Positions 34,269-48,300 of a DNA stretch of 64,000 nt are shown in pieces. The notes beneath the pieces are model-generated. The model had not been told where the DNA came from and did not search any database. It worked only from the letters and a program-made list of their open reading frames with translations. Each line of letters begins with the position of its first letter. Within the stretch, counting starts at the first letter, position 1. This DNA comes from Lutraria lutraria (taxonomy: Eukaryota > Mollusca > Bivalvia > Venerida > Mactridae): positions 25,881,843 through 25,945,842 of the forward strand of contig OZ026838.1 in the NCBI GenBank assembly GCA_964023205.1, given 5' to 3'. The translations under genes were made by a program, and so were the position numbers.

Positions 34269-37200
34269 TACCTTTTATTTATCTATTTCTAGGTGTTGTT
34301 GACACTGCAGTAATACAGAATTTTGTCAATTAGATTAGAAAGTTCAAAATCACCATAAACAACAGTATCCTGGACAAAAACAAATAAATACCATAATAAG
34401 TACATTGTTTCAACTATCATCCCAAAAAACTATAGGGCAGGTAGGTTGGCAATTTTTTTTTTAAATGAGTTTATTCTTGTTCAGTCCGGAGGTACATATG
34501 AAAATATATCAGCCAAATAATGGACTGTGACTAAAAGAACATCTAGGGTCAGCTGGAAAAATAGCATTGGGTCAGTTAAGTAGAAACCAGGAATTCTTTT
34601 AAATGCCTTACCATAAAATATAACAAATATATTCAGCAGAGCTAACAAGTATGTACAACTACAATAAAATTTGGTAAGAAAAATATTTAAACAATGTTTG
34701 AAACACTTCATTTTGTCAAACTACTTTACAAGGTTTAGCCTGAGGATTTAATTACATGCTATAATAAATCATCAGTGTTTGCATTCTAACATTGTTTAAA
34801 GGGAGACAACTCAATATTTGACCAAAAAAATCAATGATAATGAAAACTGTGGGTTGGAATCATTCATAAACATGAATACTGTTTCACATGTAAATGATCA
34901 AACAATTCAAATAGAATAATAGTGAAGTACATGTAGTGGCTAAAACTAAGGTTTTCTCTGTTCATCCAAATATCTAAAATCAAAGCACTGAGAGTACTGT
35001 CAGAAGCAAAAGTTAAAATGTAATTCATAATATCTGGTAGATGTGCATTAGATAATACCAAAAAGCTCAACCAACTTTAGGCTTTATTTTTCAAACTCAA
35101 ATGTATATATTGTTTGGACTAATAATTTCCTCAAAATAGTCAGTTTTGGCTCAGTGAAATGAAGACGTTTTGGTAGAGGTTCACTTGTCATGTTCCCAAT
35201 TCTGTTAAAGTTGATAGTAAACTCATACCTTCACTTCCTGTTCACTGCGTAATTATATGTAATAATAGAGTTAGTTTTTCCTTCATTAGGGTTAACTCTT
35301 TGGCAATGTGGTTGAGTGTCAATTTATTTTAAGTTTTATGTTGAAGATGTTTTTATTAAAGATGTATTATGCAAACCCATCTCGCAAATAAGAAATTCAT
35401 TCCGCAAGATCGAGTGCATTCCGTACTTTATATCAGTTACGGTTAACTGGTGTCCTCGCCCTGCTATTGTCTTTTAGCGATTCCCATGTATATAGTAGCG
35501 AAGCGTACTATGAATGAAACTTTTGTGCGGACGAATACTGAATTTATTAAACTCAATAGTTTTACAGTTTGAAATGCCATTACAATGTAATTTTTCAAAA
35601 TGAACATAATCCTGCAATATATCCAACTTGTATCATAACTGCAATTGGTAGAGTTATACAACCGATGGTACTATTTTTCAACGCGAATGTATGGCGTCAC
35701 GTTTGTCAAAACAAAACTGGGTGTATAACTATAGAAGCACTCGCTTCGCTTTTGCTTCTAATAAAACAATCGTTTTTCTTTCCAATGTCATCTACAAAAT
35801 GCATCAAAATATTAATATAAAAAACTTGTCTAAACAGATATCATAGAAACTGATTCTTCGTTTATTATTATTAAGACAATTTTGTACATAGTTCATTACA
35901 TAACAAGGTGATACATCAACATTTCCCCGGCAATTATCTTATCATGAGAGCCTAATATAGGCACAACTGATATTACTGAAAGATTTAACGTCAAAAGAGA
36001 TATTTTAAGCACAAGATGAGACATTTTACATATCTATCAATTTTAATTATGAAGCTCATTATCTTCCCTTTATATTCTCAGTCAATATCATTTTTGTTCA
36101 GACAGAAGATAGCAGCCTTCTGTAAATCTCAGTTAAATGTGAATTAAGCTGATGCAAGCATGGACTATAATAACTTATTTAATGCTAGTAATATGACATT
36201 TATCATCAAATATTGAGCAAGAAAATATTATATGATGAGGGTAATTATTTGAATTCTTACAACAAACTGCATTGAAAGCATATTAACAATACAAATTTTT
36301 GTTAAAAATTATTTTTTTCACAAAAGATCTCAACTGAATTATGTTATAATACAGAAATATTCTGTGCAAGTTTTGGGTAAATTTACGGAGAGTTTCTTCT
36401 TGCTAAATATTTATATGAGATGCCCAGCATATGCTAGTAAGCTTTATCAGCAAGCAAGCTCCTAGAGTCATCTTAAATTTGAGAAAATTGTGCTGTATGC
36501 ATATACAGTGTAACCTCTGCAGAGCCAGATTTGGCAGGATTTGGAAGTTGTTTACTTTACAGAGATGTTCCTCCATTAAAGTTGACTTAGGCAATGAACC
36601 AATATGACTGTATCAACTTATGTATCAGGATGATTTATTGCACATGATCATATTCATAGATCTAGGCTCGCATAATCAGTGGAAATAATAAAATCTTACA
36701 GATGCACTTCAATATAGCTATCACTATTTATATACTATTAGATATAATTATCAGGGGTTTTTTTTGGGGGGGGGGGGGGGGGAGAGGGGGACACACAATG
36801 TATTCGACATTAATATCAAGTCTATGATAACAATGCAAGTGGGAATTCTATGAAATTGAACATCAGACTTAATCTTTTAGGTTGAAAGTTTGAACACAGG
36901 ATTTTGAGATAAGACTGGTGTTTGAGCTAACCAAATCAGCAGCTCGATTTTCAAAAAAATCTTCCCAAATCAAGATTTATAACCTCACAAGAAACCAGTC
37001 TCTTCATTTGAGAAGCAAATATATTTAATCCTCACACAACCAAACAGTTTAAACAAATACATTATGTAACAAAGAACTAAACTAAACTTAGTTACCTTGA
37101 AAAATAACACAGCATTTGATAACAAAACAAACCAACAATCAGGGGAGTGAATTTTCTCCCTTTGCAATATGATGCAATCATGGTCACCATAATGTTCCTA

Positions 37201-37590
37201 TAAGGATTTCATTATGGCTAGTTTTTTTCACTGAGGTTTAACCCTGCTTCAACAGCCAGGGCCATTTGGCAGTGGAGGCCCAAGATACAGTAAATATATC
37301 AACATGGTAGTGAAATCAAGTACTGATACTGACACAGATGTCAAATACTAAAAACAATAGGAACTTTACTAACGGTCAGTATAAATATCAGCAGTACTTT
37401 ACAAGGTCCATATAATCCCTATTTGTCAACATTTACAGCAAAATGGTGGAGGCATGCTCCTGAGAAGAACCATCAACCTTCTGTAAGCTCACTGGACAAC
37501 TTCCAAATATGTAAAATTAAGTCTGGGGTTGAATTCTAACTCACGGCAGTGAGGGATAAGTGATAACTTGTCAGAGACCAGAGACAACTT

Positions 37591-37765
37591 CAGGGGGGTC
37601 AATAGAGCCAAATTAAAAATCCTGGAAATCATTACACGGCCAACCATTTTTGCAAAGCAAATTTACCTTAGTTTGTATTAAAGAAAATCCTCCAGAGTAG
37701 ATTAAATTTACCATAACTTCGCCATTTCTTGAGATATTTTCATCAAATAACTTTCATTTTGTTCA
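37591..37765. repeat. Interspersed repeat, copy 1
   Basis: It shares with 59938-60125 the order GTCAATAxAGCCAAATT, CCATTTTTGC, ATTAAAGAAAAT, CAGATTAAATTxACCATAAC and TTTCTTGAGATATTTTCATC. Its family is not recognised. Confidence 0.55.
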
Positions 37766-38037
37766 GGGCCGGTATTCAATAAACATCTTAAGTAATTTTT
37801 TAACTTAAGTTATATTTTTCCTTAAATTCGACTTTTCCTTAACTCTTTTGTACTAATATAAAGGAGGAAATCACAATAATATGATTTTATCTTTGTTCTA
37901 AAGATGCCAATTATGAAAATGATAATTCATTTCCACACTTTTGATGACTGGTTTACAAATATTTACCATGAAAAAAATTTACACTTAAGTAAAAAATTTG
38001 AGTAGAAAATCTTAAGATGCTTTGTGAATACGGACCC
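37766..38037. mobile_element. 272-bp MITE with GGGCCGGTATTCA ends
   Basis: Left GGGCCGGTATTCAATAAACA-TCTTAAG; right CTTAAGATGCTTTGTGAATA-CGGACCC, inverted over about 25 bp. CTTAAGT motifs recur inside. It directly abuts the repeat at 37591-37765. Confidence 0.7.
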
Positions 38038-40114
38038 AGAAACATAGCTTTTTTCGGACAGATTAATCCAGAATATTGCCATCCCTGCAACTTATACTTA
38101 CTGTAAATTAACACAAAATTGACATCAATTTCATTACATTTCACAAAAGTAAGATTAATGTAGCTGGTTAAATAACAATAAACACATAATGCAATAAGGA
38201 GGTCACTAAAATCATGTTCCAAATAGTAATTTTATTCAAAGATTGATCATCATGTGGCATGCAAATAAGAAAGTCATCAATATACCCAGGACCATCAGAG
38301 AACAGAGAAGATAATCACTGCAGGAGTTCCACTAACACTTGGTCACACAAATTTCATAGCAAAAAACTCAACGCAACATATTTCATTCAAGATCACAGTT
38401 TGCATATAAAGAGAGTCAAACAAAAAAACAACTTTATAACCTCAAGAGTAACAATGTTTAACATCACAGCATGTACAAGATATATGGAAGCTTCTGGGAC
38501 AGAAATGTTCACAAAAATATGTCAATAAAGACAAAACCTTCATTTTATTTAACTGAACAGGAGTATGACTGGCCACTGAATAAAGGGAAGAAACTTTCAC
38601 GTTACACCATGGAGTATGGCCAGAAAGCATTCTTAAAATAGAACTATTGAATTCAGCTTGCATCAAAGTTTCTTCAATAAGTAGTCAAGGAGATTAGACT
38701 TACCATCCCTACCTATTCCCCTAAGATTTTCGTAATGTCATTAAAATGTACATAAATACTGAATACTGTGTTACTTTTCAGAACTTGCTCCTAAGTCAGG
38801 GTTAGGGGAGAGATAATCTGTTCTAGAAGTGTTTTTGTCCCATTACTTTGATATAAGGAGTCAATTACAGTACCGCTAGACAACAATACCTCACAGTGTT
38901 TTACTTACTTCTGAAGTTTTAAAATAAATGTCCGCTTTCTACCCATAGCTTTATCTTTTTACTATAATCACAGTCAACTTCATTTACCAAACATTCTGTT
39001 AATCTACTTTATAATTTTGGTCGAATAATTTATGTTGAAGTAAAAATCATGAAAGTTGAAAGCATATATCCTCATTATGAATCTGTCAGCACTCAATTGT
39101 ATATACATTGGTTAAATCTGAGGTTTGGTTAAAAAGTTAACCAGAGTCAACATGGCTGCCCTTGTTGTACCAAATACTGGATGTCCTCAACAATTAAGAT
39201 GAGTAAATAGGTAAAATCTTACAGGAAATAATTTGTTATCAAATTTAACCAAAGTTTTATACAATCACTTTACTAAACATTAACCAAAAATTTAACTCAA
39301 TGGTTAAAAACTTAAAATTAACCAATATTTATACAATTGGGTGCAGATGAAAATGAAATATTTTTGTTAGTTTAACAAGGATCAGCAAGTCACATTGTAT
39401 ACATAGTTTAACATGACACAAACAAATAGATAATCTTAACATACAATATGAAATCAACAATGTAATTATACAATACATTGTAAGAGTCTCAAACTGAAAA
39501 ATATCGTATCCCAGTACATTCAGACTGGGATGAACCCCCCTGTTATGTATAGTTCAAGAATAATTCATGTTTTTATTAATTTTATTCAAAGGGGTTAAAA
39601 TCCAACATTCCTCATTCATAACATGCTATACATACAAGATAACAGAAATATCCAATCAGACGTAAGTGAAAATAACAACATACGTTATCAAAATATATAA
39701 AACAAAAACGTCACAAAATATAAGAACTCAACAATAATTCTCCATCCAAGCAACAAGGTTGTATCTTATAAGTAATAATATGCTGAGTTACATTCTTACT
39801 GCAATTAACATTGTCAGGAAGGAAAATGATTTACATTGAATATAGTATGTCTAAGTATACCAAATAGTCCATGTCTTTTCACCAGGCCATTTTTATATAC
39901 AGTTTTCGACTTATGAACTATCTACCTATGTGTATATTACAATTACATAAATTACATACAATTTATTCCAAAATATACAAATTATGAAACTTGAGTACTT
40001 ATGTAATATGTTTGTAATATATTGTTTAAATTTTATGTACATTAAACGCTTTCTTGAGAAATGAAACACAATACGAGACTTAAACAAAGAAATAAGAGTA
40101 CCAGTAATGTTTCT

Positions 40115-40296
40115 TACAGTCAAACCTGTTAACAAGGGCCACCCTTGGGAAAGACATAATATGGCCATTATTGACAGGTGACCTTTATTCAGGGGACATT
40201 TTGTCCTAAATAATCAATGACATTCTTTCAATGATTGGCCTTTATTCACAGGGTGGCCTTCATTCAGAACAAGCTGCTAACACAGGTTTATCTGTA
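40115..40296 (-). mobile_element. CAGTCAAACCTG-family MITE, copy E
   Basis: TA-CAGTCAAACCTGTTAAC at the left and ACACAGGTTTATCTG-TA at the right, 182 bp. In this orientation its AATAAA motifs are on the minus strand, the USP24 transcribed strand. Confidence 0.78.
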
Positions 40297-42156
40297 GTTG
40301 TTCACTGAAATTATTTCAAAAGAAACTTTGTAACTATCCATCTGAGAGAAACAATAATGTAGCAAAACAGTTTCAGATAAAATATTAAATTTTATTGACT
40401 TCTAAATATGGTGACTGGCCACAAAGTAAAACTATGAACAATTCACTATGCTGTCAATTTACTGAAAATGAATGCAAAATATTCAGAAAGAAAATAGTAG
40501 CACTTGTAACGTTTTCTTGTTGAATGAATTATTGCAATACATATCCAGTAAAAAACATGCTACTGCGAAAAAAACACAGTATTATTTTCTGAATAATCAA
40601 TCAATCCATCAAACACATCAAATATTTTGTTCACACTCATTCAAAATAAAAAATTAGCACTATACCATAACAAACCACTCAATAAATTCCATATTAGAAC
40701 CCAGTACATATATCTGGACTGATTACTGATTCTGAAGTAACATAAAAATACAAACATGCACAACAGTCCCATCATGCTTATGAGACAAATTACAAGTAAT
40801 GTTCTTACAAAAAAAAATAAACCATATTATTTTTTACAGTACAAAGATTATTGCATATAAAATAATAAAAAATATGCAAAACAATACTTTTAACTACCCG
40901 GTATATTCTATTCTATTAATAATCACAAATAAAAAAAAATCAACACAGGTGAGTAATGTTAGCATATGTACATGAAATAGAATGTCAATTACGCAAACAT
41001 GTCAATGTAAAAATATGTGTGTACTACAAATATGATAGAAAGTTCACTCGTATGTTTGGCAGCATGATACATTTACATTGTAGAGCCATTGTTAAACGCT
41101 GCTAACAAAATATGGTACACAGACAATGAATTAAACATTAACAACAGTACATACATGATGTATATTCAGTCGGAGAAACTAATAAGTAGATTAATGGTAT
41201 ACAGTAATACTGCCTCTAAAACACAATTAAGCAGACAACAATTTTCAACTATCCGAAGTCACTGATCACTATGACAACCATGTAACAGTGGTAATCCTGT
41301 CAGCAAGTGAGTATGGAAAATATAGAATAAAATCTAAATGAATATGGACAAGTTTCAGAAAAATCTGTATTTAATGGCAATTTATAAACTTTAAGGCCTT
41401 AAAGTTGATAACATAAGGAAAGTATATGAATATCTAAACCAGACACAAACATGTGAATGTTACTTTACATAGGTTCAGACCCAAACAGCATCATCATTAC
41501 AAATAAAGGATCGAGCATTTAGTCTCAAACATATATGATTGATTTGTAACAATTAATGTTTGTTTCAGTCAGTTTAATGCTGTTATTCGACGATATTTCA
41601 GTTATATACTGTGCCCAGTTCACCAAACCAGTTTTCCTGGACTGTATTCTAACCAGTATTAATTTATCCTACCATAAAGGGCATGCAATATCTCCACATA
41701 TATGAATGAAAATCTGCAATTTTTGGTCAAATTTTCATGGAAGAGTATGACCTGTTGCTACTGGTCCACAGTCTTTACAATTATCATATTGTAACATACA
41801 GTACTTTGTTACTGACATTCAGAAAAATTTGATAAAAAGCTATGTAAGCTAGTGTATTAATGCACTACACTTTTGACATATTCCTAGGTCTATGATTTGC
41901 TTGTTTACAACTCTGTCACAGTTCACCATACCAATCATACAGACAATAGTGTTGAATACAACATGTATATAAGGTTTTCCTGAAGATTTTACTACATATC
42001 ATGTTCACAGAAGAACTATTCATAACCATATTAAACAAAGGCAAAGCCATCTTTTCCACGTAAACATACACAATACACGTCCAGATATTTTTAGTTTGCA
42101 TAAGTCTGTACTAAGACAGACAACTCTTGCAAAATTGTTTATTTTCCCTGAGTAAA

Positions 42157-42390
42157 TCAAGAGTTCTCTTCCTCAGATTTTTCCTCCACATTAGTCATTG
42201 TGCTATCAGACTGGTTCCCTGTAGACATTTGACTATCAGATTGATTTCCTGTGGACTGGTTCCCTGGACTTACATCACCAGTTACCATGGTATCACTCTC
42301 TGGTGTAGAAGGAACATTATTACCATTGGTCTCCATATCTGTATAACTTTCAAGCTCTGTCAACAAAGCTGTGGCTTCAGCCAGTGTATC
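42157..42390 (-). CDS. USP24 last exon and stop
   Basis: Acceptor ATTTTAG, 77 codons, then TGA at 42159-42157. It starts DTLAEATALLTELESYTDME, the direct continuation of SAQ as in vertebrate USP24. A low-complexity tail follows with three GNQS units (PGNQSTGNQSDSQ, STGNQSDST) and an acidic end EEKSEEENS. The tail looks intrinsically disordered and has recent short tandem duplications. Confidence 0.92.
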   Translation of the reverse strand, partial: DTLAEATALLTELESYTDMETNGNNVPSTPESDTMVTGDVSPGNQSTGNQSDSQMSTGNQSDSTMTNVEEKSEEENS

Positions 42391-45300
42391 CTAAAATGAG
42401 ATTTAATTAAGTTAAGAAATAATATACTGGCATACCTACATACCTACATTACTGATTTGAGCAAATTAACAGGCCATACTTCCCCCCCTGGCCAATTTTT
42501 CCCCAGGGAGTGGCCTAGGCCATTTCTTACCCCTCTAGGCCACTTCCCCCCCCCCCCTATTTTTTCATTTGTTTATCCACATCTTTCGCTTAACGTCTGT
42601 TTGTTCATATTTCTGAGTTTATACTTAAGTCTTGAATTTATATTGATTCACTTCTGTATGTTCATATTTCTGAGTTTATATTTACTTCTGTATGTTCAAA
42701 TTTCTTAGTTTGTATTTACTTCAATATGTTCAATTTTCTGAGTTAATATTTACTTCTGTATTTTCATTTTTCTGAGTTTATACTTTCTAAGTTGATACTT
42801 CTGTCTGTAAGTTCATATTTCTGAGTTTATACTTACTACTGAATGTTCATATTTCTGAGTTTATAGTTATGTCTGTACGTATATATTTTTGAGTTTATAT
42901 TTACTTCTGAATGTTCATATTTCTGAGTTTATACTTATGTCTTTATGTTCATATTTTTGGGTTTATACTTACGTCTTATGTTCAGATTTCTTAGCGTATA
43001 CTTATGTCTGTAAGTTCATATTTCTGAGTTTATACTTATGTCTTTATGTTCATATTTTTGGGTTTATACTTACGTCTGTATGTTCAGATTTCTTAGTGTA
43101 TACTTATGTCTGTAAGTTCATATTTCTGAGTTTATACTTATGTCTTTATGTTCATATTTTTGGGTTTATACTTATGTCTGTATGTTCAGATTTCTTAGTG
43201 TATACTTATGTCTGTAAGTTCATATTTCTGAGTTGATACTTATGTCTTTATGTTCATATTTTTGGGTTTATACTTATGTCTTCATGTTCATATTTCTAAG
43301 TCACCAAGAGGGGAAAAAGTGACCAAAAATGTAATCAATTAATATAATGGTTAGCTTTATTTCAGAATATAAGTGAGGGGAAAAAGTGGTCAAGAGGGTA
43401 AAAACTAGCCAATAAATAATGTATAGTATTTTTGAAAACAAGGGGAAAAAGTGGCTAAGAGAGAAAAAACTAGCCAATAATGTATGGTATTTCTGAAAAC
43501 AAGGGGAAAAAGTGGCTAAGAGAGAAACAAGAGGGCCAAGATGGCCCTATATCGCTCACATGACAATCACTGTTCACTCATTAAAACATTGTTTTGAACC
43601 GGTGACCTAGTTTTTGACCCCAGACGACCTATGTTCGAATTTGTCTTACATATCATTAAGACAAACAGTCTGACTAGGTTTGGTGAAGATACGATCAAAA
43701 TTTGACACCTACAGTGTTAATAAGGTTTTCCTAAGATTTGACCTTGTGACCTGGTTTTTGACCCTAGGTGACCCATATTTGAACTTGTCCTTAATATCAT
43801 TAAGACAAACAATCCTAATAGCTCACTTTGTCACTTTGTGACATGTGAGCTAAAAACTAGCCAATAATGTATAGTATTTCTGAAGACAAAGGGAAAAAGT
43901 GGCCAAGTGGGGAAAATAGCCAAGAATCATAACGCAATACTGTCACTATATGGGGGGGAAAAGTGGCCTAGATGGGGAAGAAATGGTCTAGAACCATAAT
44001 GCAATACTGTTATTATTAGGGGGGAAAAAGTGGCCCAGGGGGGGAAGAAATGGCCTAAGCCAATCTTTCCCCGGCGGAAAAATGGGCCTAGGCCAATCTT
44101 TCCCAGGGAAAAAACTGGCCGGGGGAAAAAATAGACTGCTACACCGGTACATTTTTTCGAAATAGAATGATCCAATTGACTAAATTTTATAAAGTGATAT
44201 TATGTTTATAGACAAATGCTGCACAGATTCAGGTAATCCTGCTAAAACATGCACTACTATATGAAATTAGACAATCATACAATAAATATGATAAATAAAG
44301 TTAGCAGATTAACCATACTCATTGTTAGGTCAGAGCATCAGTCATAAATGTTGAAATAGACAAAATGTAAACAAACCACTCATTTCACACAAAATAAATA
44401 CAATGGTCAGACATGGCTACAAACGGACATTTGTTGGGTATTTCCTTCGTTCTTTTGTACCCAACAAGACATCTAACCCTACCCAACTAACCACTAAAAG
44501 TACCCAAGAATGTATATAAATGAATGTATTTTTCCCAACAAATGCCCATTTGTGTGCCCAATTATCCACACATCATAACCTAATTTCTTATAGAACCTGA
44601 TAGATCATCAACCTAAGTACATATAAATATATCAACAAAACATGAGTCTACTTCACAAACCTGAGCACTGATGGTCCTTTGGAAAGATTTTCTGTTCGAG
44701 TCCTCATTAGATAAAGCTGTGCTGTATGATGGACTCAAATAACTGTATTCATTCATCTTAAAAGTTAAATACAAATATTGTATCATATCAGACATGATCA
44801 TATTATTTTAATACCAACATTTTCATAAAATCGATCAATTAATGAAAACATCCTTTTTAATTATACCAAGGGAGCTTTCCAGAAGTAATCTAATTTAATC
44901 GAAATCAGTGTAATATGCCGAATGTTATGAATATTCTATAACAATAAAGACTTTATTTATAGAGGCAACACAGGCAATGCCCAATCTTCCCTGTGAGCCT
45001 CTCACAGAAATCAACTGCAACATATTCATTTTCTTTTTATTACCAGGACATGATACTCTGGCCCACTAGCAAGGGTTTTCTTAATTATATTGTTGTAACC
45101 TGTAAAGGGCACTTTCCCTACTGAAAAATTCTTTGAAATCATGCAATTTCCCCAAATTTCCAACTTACCCCATGAAATTCCATTCCCCTAATTGATTTCT
45201 GATAAGAATTTTTCCCCCCAAAAAAGGCTTCAACCCTTATATTTCCTCCCTGTATTAAGGGGTAGGGTGCCACCCCCAAAACATAAAGAAAACCCTGGAC

Positions 45301-48300
45301 TAGTTAATCTATTATGTTCAATTTGGTAAAATATAAGAACAGATAATCAAAGCAATGAAAGCGCCATAATTTATACCTTTTTCTTCAGCCAATTAACAGC
45401 CCATTGCCATTTTGATTTGGTTTGTTGTAGATAATCCTTGACCAGTGGACATTTGTTAACCAGATTCACCAAGAATTTAATACACCAGTAGGATCTACGG
45501 GAATCATTATTATGGTTCAATCTTATCACAGCTGTAAATATAAATAAATAAACATACATACAGAGATACATACAATGTCATATGTTTGAGTTAAAACAAG
45601 AAGCTGTTCAATAAACGTATAGTGAAACCTGTAGTAGCAGCCACCTCCAAATAAAGGCCAACCTGTCAATAAAGGCCATATTTTGTATTTCCCAAGAGTG
45701 GCTTTTGTTCACAGGTTTGACTGTATATGCCACCTGTTGCAGCTTGACGTAACCTCTTTTACATGGAAGGAAATAACAATCACTATATGTACCCACATCA
45801 TTTGATGCTGGGAGAAAAAAAACAAGAAAATCCATGCACTAAAAGAGATCAACACATAGCTGAGCCGTGTTTTGGCCCTAAATCTGATTATTTTCAATAC
45901 TGTTGCATGACTCCTAACATAAACTTTGAAACATTGTACATGGATATCGTTTTACTCTATTCCATAAATTACCTACCTCCTGATTGTTAAAAGTTTAGGT
46001 TGTATAACTGCACACAAACATTTTTTAAGGATGATCTTAAATATTTCATTTTAAATGATTTTTTGTTCAGTAACGAAAGATCAGTTGATATTATTATACT
46101 GGTATGTAATCATATTACCCAGAAGTCCTTCATATTGTTGTCCATGATCATCAACATGTCCATCAATCACAAACTGTAATCTTTTTAGTTGTAATGGATC
46201 TTCTAACAGCTGTGATATAAAGATAAAATAGTCATATATCCTTAGTATTGTAAAGATGAAATTTCTTATAATAAAGTAATAGACTATGTTCGTCTTAGGC
46301 ATTTTAAGATTTGAGTACAGCCTATAAAAATTGGAATCAATTGAGTATTGAAATGCATTACAGAGCTACCTACTGGAGAGGAAAGAATTTAGTGGTCTCA
46401 GTATGTCTCGTTCCACTGTCTTCCATTTTTAATTGGGGGGGGGGGGGATATATAGACATACAAACATTGTATTAACTGTCACAATGGCAACAGATTCTAT
46501 GACTGTTGTTGGAGGCAAACTGAACAGAGACATGGCCCTTACAGGAACAATACCTGTTGACCTTTGAACTCCCACATTGACTTTAACCTTGGAACAAGGG
46601 GTCTGAGTGTTGCATGTGACATGACAACTCACTACGGAAAACATTTGTGTTAAGTTAAATCAAAATCCCTTCATGGATGCAAGAGTGGACAAACAGACAG
46701 AAAGATGGAATAACAGGTGGTTAGATATACCCTATCCAACCCTATGGTTCAGTATCTGCTCAACTCGTACTGTTGTCAACATGTACTGTAGTCAACTCGT
46801 ACATGAATTTGGTCAACTCCTACCGTATCTGTGGTCAACTCGTACATGACCAAGTTAACTCATACATTAGTCAATTTGTCCTTTAGTATATTTTTTTTGG
46901 TATTTGTTATAGGTGAAGAATGACCTTGAAATCTTGGATTTGACAGGAAAATGCATTTGAGAAGACATTTGATAAGAAATTTTACAACATGAATATGGAA
47001 TATATATTCAGAGACACAATCATATACATGTAATCTAAGACTCTGATATATTTGGAGTTCAATAGCATTAATTGTGATTAACGTTAATTGTGCACATGAT
47101 TATACATGTTTTTGTTCAAATTTAAAATAACTGTTAATTATAGCTGTTGTCTGAGAAACAAACTGTATTGTGTTTGTTAATGTAATCTTTTATTAAAGTG
47201 TTAAATAATTTTAATTGTATACCAACTTATTCCATAAACTTTACAATACAATTTATAATAAAATTAATGATACTATTACATTAAGAATGTTCGTGTTCAA
47301 GCGTTAATTGTGTTTAGTGGTCAGAATAACTGAATAAAGAATTTTAATTGTGATTAATTAAATTAGTATTTTGTTGAAATATGTAAGGAAAAACTGCAAC
47401 TAATTATCAAGATGCATAATGAGTCACAATTTTAAATGATGCAGCATTTGCTAATTCCTTTGATTCTTTAATTTGGTATTTGTTAAACTTCAGATAATTA
47501 GATTATGAGCAAATGAAAAGGCAATTAATCTATCATAATTTGATTGTTAGCCAATGATAAAGTCCCTCGTTTAATTTGATTTTTAATAATTTTTAATAAT
47601 GTAAAATAGAACGTTCTGAGGAACAACTTTGATGAATTATTAATCATATTGTTTTATTTATTACATTTGTATTTTATTTTAATGATTAATATTATAAATA
47701 ATGCTTATTGCTTTAAATCACTCCTACAGTCAAATTCATAGTCCAGTTCCGCCCGCCTAGGCAAACTAACAATGTAAAAATGCAGATTTTAGAAATCAAA
47801 ATATGTGATTCCATAAGCATCTCAATGCATCATTGTCTTGTGATTTACTCTCATTACCGCATTCTGTTAAATTTCTCTGTATTATATGTACGTCTAGAAT
47901 TTATAACTCAGTCCATTGTATTTATTCTCGTCCAGCAAACAAACAAATATATCCTTCCTAAAGTGCATGCTAGGGTAATTTATGTTAAATGACATTACTA
48001 TCCTAATGAGTTACATATTCTTTAATGTTGTTATACTTATACCCTAGTTTCGTTTATATTTATACTACAACAGTCCAATTATTTTGACAGAGTTATTCTC
48101 CCTCATCAAAAATATATTCATCTAATTCATTTCTTTTCCGCATACTGTACGTACATTACATACCTGAGAGAATAAAGTTATGTTCTGTTCTTATAAAATT
48201 TATCTGTAAATATATGCCATGATTTACTCGATTTAATTTTTTGCAAATAATTGGTCAGCTGAAAGTGACATAAAAGATAGAATTAATCCTGTACTTAAAG

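Larger units (their letters stand above)
33000..42156 (-). other. Intergenic DNA and probable USP24 3' UTR
   Basis: There is no recognisable coding exon. From about 33.6 kb rightwards the + strand becomes A-rich, as in the USP24 introns, which suggests that much of this stretch is transcribed from the minus strand. An AATAAA on the minus strand sits only about 14 nt past the USP24 stop (42143-42138), with many others further on, so the true 3' end cannot be placed. Repeats inside are listed separately. Confidence 0.35.
42470..44140. mobile_element. 1.66-kb foldback element with GGCCTAGGCC arms
   Basis: The left arm (42479-42560) and right arm (about 43920-44136) are inverted copies rich in CCCC/GGGG. 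Each carries the palindrome GGCCTAGGCC (42512-42521 and 44085-44094) and a GGCCAxTTTTTCCC block. The right half is built of tandem degenerate GGGGAAAAAGTGGCYAAG units. The middle holds a minisatellite and an unrelated inserted repeat. It sits in the last USP24 intron and has no coding capacity. Confidence 0.7.

Noticed and set aside
42889..43236. 115-codon open frame on the + strand
   Set aside because: It is the 34-bp minisatellite read through. The frame survives only because the 102-bp block is a multiple of three.
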